Positions 44,135 to 50,269 of a stretch of DNA of 64,000 nt are shown piece after piece. The notes under the pieces were generated by a model. That model was not told the origin of the DNA and did not search any database. It was given only the letters and a program-made list of their open reading frames with translations. Made by a program: the position numbers and the translations under genes. Origin of the DNA: Kitasatospora sp. NBC_00240 (GTDB taxonomy: Bacteria; Actinomycetota; Actinomycetes; Streptomycetales; Streptomycetaceae); NCBI RefSeq assembly GCF_026342405.1, contig NZ_JAPEMU010000001.1, forward strand, positions 4,588,001 through 4,652,000. The letters are read 5' to 3'. Numbering within the stretch: position 1 is the stretch's first letter; each line of letters begins with the position of its first letter.

Positions 44135-45208
44135 CTACGACACCGGGGCCGGCCCCGCCACCACCGCCGGACCAGCGCCGCGGCGCCCGGACGCCCCACC
44201 GCGACCGGGCGCCGGACCACTGGACGCGCGCACCACCAGATCCGGCTCGAAGGACACCTCGTCGTGGTCCACCCGGGCCCCCGCCATCTCGCTGACCAGC
44301 AGGTCCACGGCCGCCTTCGCCATCGCCTCGATCGGCTGCCGGACCGTGGTCAGCGGCGGATCGGTGCAGGTCATGAAGGAGGAGTCGTCGTACCCGATCA
44401 CCGAGAGGTCCTCGGGGACGGCCAGCCGGTGGCGCCGCGCCGCCCGGATCGCGCCCAGCGCCAGCGGGTCGCTGGCGCAGATGATCCCGGTCACCCCGTG
44501 CCGCAGCAGCCGGCCCGCCGCCGCCTGGCCACCCTCGATCGAGAACAGCGCCCGCTCCACCATCTCCGCGGGCAGCTCCAGCCCCGACCGGGCCGCCGTC
44601 GCCCGCGCCGCCGCGAGCTTGCGGTTCGACGGGACGTGGTCCTGCGGCCCCAGGATCAGCCCGATCCGGTCGTGCCCCAGCTGCCGCAGGTGCCCGAAGG
44701 CCTGCTCCACCGCCACCGCGTCGTCGCAGGACACCCGCGGGAAGTCGAGCGTGCCGTTGCCGGCGTTGAGCAGCACGGTCGGCACCCCGCGCTCGTACAG
44801 CTGGGCGTAGTGCCCGTGCGGGGCGTCGTCCTGCGCGTACAGCCCGCCGAAGAAGACCACCCCCGACACCTGCTGCTGCAGCAGCAGGTTCACGTACTCC
44901 GGCTCCGACACCCCACCGGCCGTCTGGGTACAGAGGACCGGCGTGAACCCGTTCTGGGCCAGCGCCGCCCCGACACTCTCGGCGAAGGCCGGGAAGATCG
45001 GGTTCTGCAGCTCCGGCAGCACCAGGCCCACCAATCGGGACCGCTGCCCGCGCAGCTGCGTCGGCCGTTCGTAGCCGAGCACGTCCAGCGCCGTCAGCAC
45101 CGCCACCCGGGTGCTCTCCGACACGCCGGGCCTGTCGTTGAGCACACGACTGACCGTCGCCTCGCTCATCCCGACCTTCTTCGCCACTGCCGCAAGTCGT
45201 CGAGTCAT
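44135..45208 (-). CDS. LacI-family sugar-responsive repressor
   Basis: This 357-residue protein has a LacI HTH (about 3-50: LAAVAKKVGMSEATVSRVLN) and hinge, then a periplasmic-binding-like effector domain (LVGLVLPELQNPIFPAFAESVG) and a Pro/Gly/Ala tail. ATG 45208 was chosen over a codon at 45238. It is encoded just upstream of the ABC/GH13 operon on the same strand. Palindromes sharing TTGCGA lie before this gene and before the operon, so it probably represses both until an alpha-gluco-oligosaccharide binds. Confidence 0.9.
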   Translation of the reverse strand: MTRRLAAVAKKVGMSEATVSRVLNDRPGVSESTRVAVLTALDVLGYERPTQLRGQRSRLVGLVLPELQNPIFPAFAESVGAALAQNGFTPVLCTQTAGGVSEPEYVNLLLQQQVSGVVFFGGLYAQDDAPHGHYAQLYERGVPTVLLNAGNGTLDFPRVSCDDAVAVEQAFGHLRQLGHDRIGLILGPQDHVPSNRKLAAARATAARSGLELPAEMVERALFSIEGGQAAAGRLLRHGVTGIICASDPLALGAIRAARRHRLAVPEDLSVIGYDDSSFMTCTDPPLTTVRQPIEAMAKAAVDLLVSEMAGARVDHDEVSFEPDLVVRASSGPAPGRGGASGRRGAGPAVVAGPAPVS

Positions 45209-45209
45209 G

Positions 45210-45239
45210 ATTGCGATCCTAGAGCAGAATGATCGCAAT
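45210..45239. promoter_or_regulatory. Palindromic site before the LacI gene
   Basis: ATTGCGATC (45210-45218) and GATCGCAAT (45231-45239) are perfect 9-bp inverted arms 12 bp apart, directly in front of the LacI start. This is a candidate autoregulatory operator sharing TTGCGA with the site at 43975-44011. Confidence 0.55.
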
Positions 45240-45351
45240 TATTTTCACAACGATGCTCGTATTTTTCTCCACTCTGCATGACTAGTGCTCGTATCATGCC
45301 CTCCGGGCGACAATCGACCTGCGGGGCGACGACCCGGACGAGGGCCCGGGC

Positions 45352-45446
45352 AGCTCGGACGAGGGCCCGGACGACAGCTCGGGCGACAGCTCGGACGAGG
45401 GCCCGGACGACAGCTCGGGCGACAGCTCGGGCGAGGGCCCGACGGG
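45352..45446. repeat. 36-bp tandem repeat (about 2.6 copies)
   Basis: Two identical 36-bp units (45352-45387, 45388-45423) and a degenerate third are built from 12-bp subunits AGCTCGGRCGAS and GGCCCGGACGAC. One plus frame would read Ser-Ser-Asp-Glu-Gly-Pro runs, but it has no start codon. The repeat lies 3' of the S8 gene. Confidence 0.75.
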
Positions 45447-45461
45447 CGTGCGCGACCCGGG

Positions 45462-46355
45462 TTACCGTCGCCCGTAGGAGGCCAGCAGGCCGGCGCGGGC
45501 GGCCCCCGCGTCCAGCAGTGGCGGCACCACCGACCTGCGTGGCCCCCGTCCGGAGGCCAGCACCGCCGCCCGGACCGCCGCCGGCGTCGCGCCGGGGAAC
45601 TCCGACAGCAGCAGCGCGACCGTCCCGGCGACGAACGGCGCGGCCGCGCTGGTCCCGGTCAGGACCAGCGGACGCCCACCGGGGCCCAGGCTCGCGACCG
45701 CCTCACCCGGCGCCCCGACGCCCCGGCCGCCGATCGAACCGCCCAGGTTGGAGAGGTCCATCGGCCTGCCCCGCCGGTCGTACGCGACCACCGGGACTGC
45801 CCACGGATGGCGGACGATCGCCGAGGACCCGAGCGCCCCCTGGTTCCCCGCCGCGACGACCGTGATCACGCCGTGGGCCGCCGCATGATCCAGCGCCCCC
45901 TCCAGCTCGCGGTTCCCCGCACTGGAAGGCCGCTCGGGCGCCGCGCTCAGGTTCAACACCCGGGCCCCCGCGTCCACGCACTCCACGACGGCGGCCGCCA
46001 GGTCCTCCAGCCGGGCGGCCGGCCCCGTCCGGCGCCCGGGCCCGTCCCCGGCGAAGATGGGCCGGACCAGAAGTGTGCAGCCCGGACAGACACCGGGCGC
46101 CCCGGACGACCGACGGCCGCTCAGCACACCCGCGACGAAGGTGCCGTGCAGGCAGGACGCTCCCCCGTCCGCCACGTCGCAGGCTCCGGCACGGGTACCG
46201 CCACCGCCGCCCGGGAGCACCACCACCCGCCGGCCGGCCAGCCCCGGATGGCCGACCGCCACCGGACCGTCGATCAGGCCGACGACCACCTCCGACCGCC
46301 CCGCGGAGCGCGCCATCACCGAGCTCAGCCCGACCAGTTCCAAGGGCCCCGCCAT
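45462..46355 (-). CDS. Cytoplasmic S8 (subtilisin-like) peptidase, PatA/PatG-type context
   Basis: This 297-residue compact subtilase has no signal peptide or propeptide. Its triad is D29 (VGLIDG), H70 (CLHGTFVAG) and S236 (TGTSAAAPF), with oxyanion N171 (AAGNQG). A Cys-rich insert (C59, C68, C90, C93) may bind metal or form disulfides. It ends an operon with a PatG C-domain-like protein and a Cys-rich peptide whose N-terminus looks like a leader. By analogy with cyanobactin PatA/PatG it could cleave or cyclise that peptide (inference). GGAGG precedes the ATG. Confidence 0.85.
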   Translation of the reverse strand: MAGPLELVGLSSVMARSAGRSEVVVGLIDGPVAVGHPGLAGRRVVVLPGGGGGTRAGACDVADGGASCLHGTFVAGVLSGRRSSGAPGVCPGCTLLVRPIFAGDGPGRRTGPAARLEDLAAAVVECVDAGARVLNLSAAPERPSSAGNRELEGALDHAAAHGVITVVAAGNQGALGSSAIVRHPWAVPVVAYDRRGRPMDLSNLGGSIGGRGVGAPGEAVASLGPGGRPLVLTGTSAAAPFVAGTVALLLSEFPGATPAAVRAAVLASGRGPRRSVVPPLLDAGAARAGLLASYGRR

Positions 46356-46442
46356 GGCCTCACCCTCCGTGCACCGGGACGGTACGGCCGGCAGCGGGCC
46401 GTAGGACCACTCCGCCGCCCGGTCGCGGCATCGCCGCCCCGC

Positions 46443-46700
46443 TCACTTCGGGTTCAGCAGGCACTCGTGCAGGCAACTCCGCTGGCAGGTCCGGCAGACG
46501 CTGCTGCCGGGGTGCCGGGCGCAGACGTCCCGGCAGAGCTCCCGGCACTCCAGCCGGCAGTACGCCAGCGGGACGCCGGCCGTCTGCGGCACGAGCTGCG
46601 GCCCGATCGGCCGGGCGATCGACCGGCCGGACGGTGCGGCCCGGTACTGCCCGCTCTCCCGGTACAGCGCCGACTCGGCCGTGAAACCCGGAATTCTCAT
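46443..46700 (-). CDS. Cys-rich peptide with PGFTAE leader-like N-terminus (candidate precursor)
   Basis: This 85-residue peptide begins MRIPGFTAESALYRESGQYR, a conserved-looking leader motif, followed by a Pro/Arg spacer. The C-terminal core holds eight Cys (48, 52, 56, 60, 69, 72, 76, 80): CX3CX3CX3C-X8-CX2CX3CX3C, a helical-hairpin-like spacing. It lies between the S8 peptidase and the PatG C-domain-like gene. The peptide at 48674 shares the leader motif. Its role as the S8 substrate is inference; it could also be a metal-binding or disulfide-rich structural peptide. GAGAGGTGAG precedes the ATG. Confidence 0.75.
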   Translation of the reverse strand: MRIPGFTAESALYRESGQYRAAPSGRSIARPIGPQLVPQTAGVPLAYCRLECRELCRDVCARHPGSSVCRTCQRSCLHECLLNPK

Positions 46701-46766
46701 CGCTGCTCACCTCTCTCTTCCCGTCCCTCTGCCGGCCCCTCTCCCGAAAAGCCGCCCCGCACCTGG

Positions 46767-47726
46767 TCAGCGGTCGTAGTAGGGCGACAACTTGGTCACC
46801 AGGAAGGGGAATTCCTCGGTGACATCGACGCGTACGAAGAACTTCTCCGTGACATCCGTGCGGCGGCCCGTGAAGGAGAGCAGGACATCGATGATTCTGC
46901 GGGTCCCGCTCAATCGCGACTCGCAGAACCCGACCGCGCTCAACGAGGAGTCGTCCGCGTAGGCCTCCACGGTCTTCTCGTAGATGCGCGGGTACCGGAC
47001 CGCCAGGTAGTTCAGGGCCCGGTGCTCGTCGGTGTCACCCGCGTTGTCGCCCAGTTGCATGATCCTTCTGAGCAGTTCGTGCGAGGCGGGCTCGAATTGC
47101 TCGGCACTGATCCGCTCGGGCCGTTCGATCGCCCGCACCAGATCCCCGCTGTCGAAGGAGTAGATCTGGTCGACCCCCACCACCGGCAGGGTCAGCCCGT
47201 TGCAGAGGCCGGGCGGCGCGAGCGACCCGCGAAGTCCGATGACGACGTCCAGGTCACTCGCGCGCGGCTCCGCGCGTACGGCCTCGACCAGGAGGTCGAA
47301 ATCGAGCGGATCGCGCGGCCGCAGAATGTACGTCTCGATCCCCTGCACACTCAGCACGTAGCACAACTGCCGTGCCAGATAGCGGTTCTCGCGCTGGGCC
47401 AGGACGGACCGGACGGCCTGGCGATCGGTCCGCTCCCTGGTGTCGGACCGGGCCATGTTCTGGGCGATCTCCTTCTCGACCCCCAGGCTGGGGATCCGGA
47501 AGTCGATCTGGCCCAGCACGTAGACGTAGGAGGGCTCCACGACCGCTCCACCGGCCGTCTCCGACGCCGACCGGCCACCGCAGCAGCCGTGCCCGGCGCG
47601 ACAGCCGCAGCCCGACGCCGCCGGGGGCGCGGTGGATCCGCAGGCCGGGGCGAGCAGATCCGGCTCGTCCGCAGGCCGGCCCTGCGCCTGCTGTTCCTCG
47701 GCCTCTTCCCGGTACTCCTGCTCCAT
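46767..47726 (-). CDS. Stand-alone PatA/PatG C-terminal-domain-like protein
   Basis: This 319-residue protein has an acidic N-terminus, a Cys cluster (C29, C40, C42, C48, C49 in CGCRAGHGCCGG), then a domain (about 66-319) resembling the C-terminal domain of cyanobactin maturation proteases PatA/PatG. The matching pattern is SYVYVLGQIDF, RQLCYVLSVQGIETYILRP, DTDEHRALNYLA, VGFCESRLSGTRR and FFVRVDVTEEFPF. That domain is normally fused to the S8 domain; here it is separate and one gene away from a stand-alone S8 protease. No protease triad is seen in it. TAGGAG precedes the ATG. Confidence 0.72.
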   Translation of the reverse strand: MEQEYREEAEEQQAQGRPADEPDLLAPACGSTAPPAASGCGCRAGHGCCGGRSASETAGGAVVEPSYVYVLGQIDFRIPSLGVEKEIAQNMARSDTRERTDRQAVRSVLAQRENRYLARQLCYVLSVQGIETYILRPRDPLDFDLLVEAVRAEPRASDLDVVIGLRGSLAPPGLCNGLTLPVVGVDQIYSFDSGDLVRAIERPERISAEQFEPASHELLRRIMQLGDNAGDTDEHRALNYLAVRYPRIYEKTVEAYADDSSLSAVGFCESRLSGTRRIIDVLLSFTGRRTDVTEKFFVRVDVTEEFPFLVTKLSPYYDR

Positions 47727-47795
47727 CAGCTACTCCTAGAACGAGCCGACGCGTGGCTTCGGCACACGCGCTCCGGGCATCCGGCACCTGGCCTG

Positions 47796-48032
47796 TCACC
47801 GGCCCCGCCTGCCACCCGCCCCCCTCACCAGCAGCACCCGGCGGTTGAGCGCCGCCGCTCGCCGCTCGCAGCCGCCGCAGGGACGCCGGAGCCCCATCGC
47901 GTAGGTCACCTGCCGCACGGCGTCACCGAGGCCGATCTCCTCGTCCGTGACGAACCCGGGCAGGCGCACCCGGCGCTGGCGGGTCCCCCTGCTCTCCCCG
48001 GCCGGACCGTCACGCCACTCGTCCTCGCTCAT
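47796..48032 (-). CDS. Small CGGC protein of the PatG-like locus
   Basis: This 78-residue protein reads RLPGFVTDEEIGLGDAVRQ, then a helix and PCGGCERRAAALNRR (C52, C55). The LPGF element echoes the PGF motif of the two Cys-rich peptides. I recall similar LGD...CGGCxRRAAALNR small proteins near such loci, but no function. It is first in the minus-strand operon. The frame stays open to ATG 48350, which has a strong AAGGAGG site; that would add a 106-residue Arg/Pro-rich extension of doubtful reality. Confidence 0.65.
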   Translation of the reverse strand: MSEDEWRDGPAGESRGTRQRRVRLPGFVTDEEIGLGDAVRQVTYAMGLRRPCGGCERRAAALNRRVLLVRGAGGRRGR

Positions 48033-48673
48033 CGCGCCCTCACTCCTCGCACGTCTCGCCCTCGGCAGCTTGTCGGTCGGCTTGTCACCACAGGCGGCTC
48101 GACCCGGGCGGCGGCTCGACCCGGGCAGGCAACTCGGCCCGGGCGTCCCGCCTCGCAGGGCATCGCCTCGCACCGCAACGAGCGCCGCGGTCCCACCGGG
48201 CGGCCTCGCCCACGTCGGGACAGCGCCCGACGGCGTCCGGGGCCCGGGCACTCGGTCTGTCGGGTTCCGGGCGCCCGCGATCCGCGGCCTGCGGGAAGAC
48301 CGGCGTGCACTGCTCCGAACCTTGCTCCGGAGAGCCAGAGCCGTGGTCATCCGCCTCCTTCCAGCCTGCTCCGCCTCGCCCCGGTCGGCACCTCGGGGTC
48401 GAGGGAGCCCGACCGGAGCCTGTCAGCAGCGCGCCGCGGGGCCCGGCGGAGGCACCGACGGGCCCCGGCGGCCACAGCCTGCGACCACAGGGAGTCAACC
48501 CCTGAGCGGGCCCGGGCTGACCGCCGCCGCGAGCAGGTCGGAACCGGTCGGCGAGCGTAGGCTCGAAGAGAGGGCCGGCAGCCGCGACGGCCTTCCGGGA
48601 GGCCCGCGCGGGGGCACCGGCCGACCGGGGTCGACGGCCTCCGGACCCGGACCACCCAGACGGGAGCGGCATC
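48033..48673. other. Shared upstream region of the PatG-like locus
   Basis: About 640 bp lie between the divergent CGGC gene and the second Cys-rich peptide gene. GCTCGACCCGGGC words repeat near 48090-48145. A strong minus-strand Shine-Dalgarno (AAGGAGG) precedes ATG 48350. The two promoters are presumably here; no other gene is supported. Confidence 0.4.
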
Positions 48674-48943
48674 ATGACCATGCCCGGATTCCAGGCCGAG
48701 GCGTCCCTCCGTCGGAGCCCCGGACCGTACGCCAGGGCGCCCCGACCGGCCACCGCCGGTGCCCTGGTCGTTCCCATGTGGAGCGACGAGGAACGGCAGC
48801 GGCTGATCGAGTGCGATCGGCGCTACACCAACTGCGAGTACTGGTGCGACGTCCAGTTCCCCGACGGCCCGTACGAGCTGCGGCAGCAGTGCAACGTCGA
48901 GTGCAATCAGGACTACGACGCCTGCGCCGCCTCCAACGCCTGA
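48674..48943 (+). CDS. Second Cys-rich peptide with PGFQAE leader-like N-terminus
   Basis: This 89-residue peptide begins MTMPGFQAEASLRRSPGPYA, aligning with the peptide at 46443-46700 (PGFTAESALYR...YR). Six Cys (47, 54, 58, 73, 77, 84) have mirror-symmetric spacing CX6CX3C-X14-CX3CX6C, as expected for two antiparallel helices held by disulfides. It is divergent from the S8/PatG-like operon. Leader similarity suggests the same maturation or recognition machinery (inference). GGGAG lies seven bases before the ATG. Confidence 0.75.
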   Translation: MTMPGFQAEASLRRSPGPYARAPRPATAGALVVPMWSDEERQRLIECDRRYTNCEYWCDVQFPDGPYELRQQCNVECNQDYDACAASNA

Positions 48944-48979
48944 CAGCCGGTGGCCGGACAACCGGTACCCGGTACCCAG

Positions 48980-49020
48980 CACACGGCACACGGCACACGG
49001 CACACGGCACACGGCACACG
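48980..49020. repeat. CACACGG heptamer repeat
   Basis: Nearly six perfect tandem copies of CACACGG lie between the peptide gene and the tRNA terminator. This is a simple-sequence repeat prone to slippage. Confidence 0.9.
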
Positions 49021-49171
49021 AAAGTGTCAACCGCCGTGCCTGGCGGGGATGTTCGACGGCCGGAGCAGCCGCTGTCGGCGAGGCCGTCACTCCGGCGCCG
49101 CGGGTCCGACGCCCGGACGGGCGCCCGGGCCCGGACAGGGGCCGAATCGCAGGGAGCCCGCTCGAACGGGA

Positions 49172-49204
49172 GCGACCCGGTCCGCGTGTCGCGGACCGGG
49201 TCGC
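49172..49204 (-). terminator. Original terminator of the tRNA-Lys gene
   Basis: A perfect 14-bp stem (GCGACCCGGTCCGC/GCGGACCGGGTCGC) with a GTGTC loop lies three bases past attL. Before integration it would have followed the tRNA-Lys 3' end directly. The element now separates it from the tRNA by about 14.5 kb. Confidence 0.75.
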
Positions 49205-49207
49205 CGA

Positions 49208-49243
49208 GGTGGGCCGCCAGGGGCTCGAACCCTGAACCTACGG
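49208..49243. other. attL, 36-bp copy of the tRNA-Lys 3' end
   Basis: Identical for 36 bp to 63775-63810, covering the T arm and 3' acceptor strand of the tRNA-Lys gene plus two bases of the 3' end. It marks the left boundary of the integrated element. The base just outside (49207) gives ACCT rather than ACCA at the original tRNA 3' end. Confidence 0.92.
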
Positions 49244-49451
49244 TTCGTTTCACGTAGTTGGCTCACCTGCAGCGATACAGCTCAACGGTCGGTTGACCTG
49301 GGAAAAGGCATCTCGCCTTATCTCTCGTTATCTCGGCTTATCACTGCCTCATGTGTCACGAATGTGTACTGCGAGACAGGACGGCGCCGCCCGGTGTCTC
49401 ACCACCGGACGGCGCCTGAGCCGGGGCCCCTAGGTAACAGGGAGTCCGACC
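49244..49451. other. Left end of the element, non-coding
   Basis: Contains TTATC/CTCG direct repeats (49311-49345: CGCCTTATC, CGTTATC, CGGCTTATC), possible recombinase arm sites, and an imperfect hairpin at 49383-49416 (13 paired bases, one mismatch). No tRNA remainder beyond the 36-bp core and no gene. Confidence 0.5.
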
Positions 49452-49757
49452 TTGACGCACGACCCTACCCCCGCCATGCCTGCCCGCCGGCGCAGGCTGC
49501 CCGACTACGCGGCCACCGGCCCGCTGTACCTGCTCATGCTGCAGATGGGCCTGAGCGTCGACGACCCGCGGGACGTCCTGCTCGCCGCGGCCTACCAGCT
49601 GGCCGCCCGCCTCGAGCGCCACATCGCGCCGTGGGACGCCGAAGGCCTCGACCTGCTCGACGCGCACACCTCGTACCGGCTCACGGCCGGCCCGTGCAGC
49701 GTCCACCTGGCCGCCCGCGTCGCCGGCTACACCGAGCTGCAGAGCAGCCCCCGGTGA
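49452..49757 (+). CDS. Small hypothetical protein of the element
   Basis: This 101-residue protein starts at TTG 49452 after CAGGGAG. It is helical (YLLMLQMGLSVDDPRDVLLAAAYQLAARLERHI) with no recognised domain. It overlaps the DUF6907 gene by GTGA, so the two are co-translated at the left end of the element. Confidence 0.55.
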   Translation: MTHDPTPAMPARRRRLPDYAATGPLYLLMLQMGLSVDDPRDVLLAAAYQLAARLERHIAPWDAEGLDLLDAHTSYRLTAGPCSVHLAARVAGYTELQSSPR

Positions 49758-50269
49758 GCGCCCCGACCACGGCGTGCGGTGTCCGCCGCCCCGGATGGAC
49801 GGACGGCCCGGCCATCGGCCGCCACCGCCTTCCCTGCGTGCTGCCCGCCGGCCACGGCCCGCGGCACCGCGACGCCCTCGGCGAGACGTGGCAGGAGCCC
49901 GTCGTCACCGTGCACACCTGCGACCACGGGCCCGTGACCCTCCCTGAGCCCGCCTGGTGCACCGGCCGGCACGAGGACGGCCTGCACCTGGTCGACCTCT
50001 CCCACGACGGCCCCGAGACCCTGCTGACCGTCGGCACCGAGCGCGGCGACGTCGAGCTGATGCGCCTGTTCCTCACGCGGTCCCCGCACTCCGGCCGGCC
50101 CGAGGACCGGCGCACCAGCCTGGTGGTGGAGATCGGCAGCGAGTGCCACCGCTTCCGGGAGGAGAGCGCCCTGCGGATGCTGGCCGCCGAGCTGGTGGTC
50201 CGTGCCGGCCGGGTGCGTGACCTCGCGGCCGAGCTGACCGCGGTTCAGGATGCGGAGAGTGCCCTGTGA
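49754..50269 (+). CDS. DUF6907-like protein
   Basis: This 171-residue protein starts at GTG 49754. Its centre has TCDHGPVTLPEPAWCTGRHEDG and a following beta region (LTVGTERGDVELMRLFL), then a C-terminal helix. The pattern fits DUF6907, common on Streptomyces integrative elements and of unknown function; the C-H-C residues could bind a metal. It overlaps its neighbours by 4 bp on both sides. Confidence 0.65.
   Translation: MSAPTTACGVRRPGWTDGPAIGRHRLPCVLPAGHGPRHRDALGETWQEPVVTVHTCDHGPVTLPEPAWCTGRHEDGLHLVDLSHDGPETLLTVGTERGDVELMRLFLTRSPHSGRPEDRRTSLVVEIGSECHRFREESALRMLAAELVVRAGRVRDLAAELTAVQDAESAL

Noticed and set aside
48305..48505. 66-codon plus-strand frame with Cys near its start in the peptide locus
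   Set aside because: Considered as a third peptide, but it lacks the PGF leader motif, has only two Cys and looks like shadow Pro/Arg sequence.
49208..49243. A second tRNA-Lys gene at 49.2 kb
   Set aside because: Only the 36-bp 3' part is present; no anticodon arm or 5' half follows, so it is attL and not a gene.
48950..49753. Upstream extension of the DUF6907 frame across attL
   Set aside because: The open frame reads through the heptamer repeat, tRNA terminator and attL; GTG 49754 in stop overlap is a far better start.
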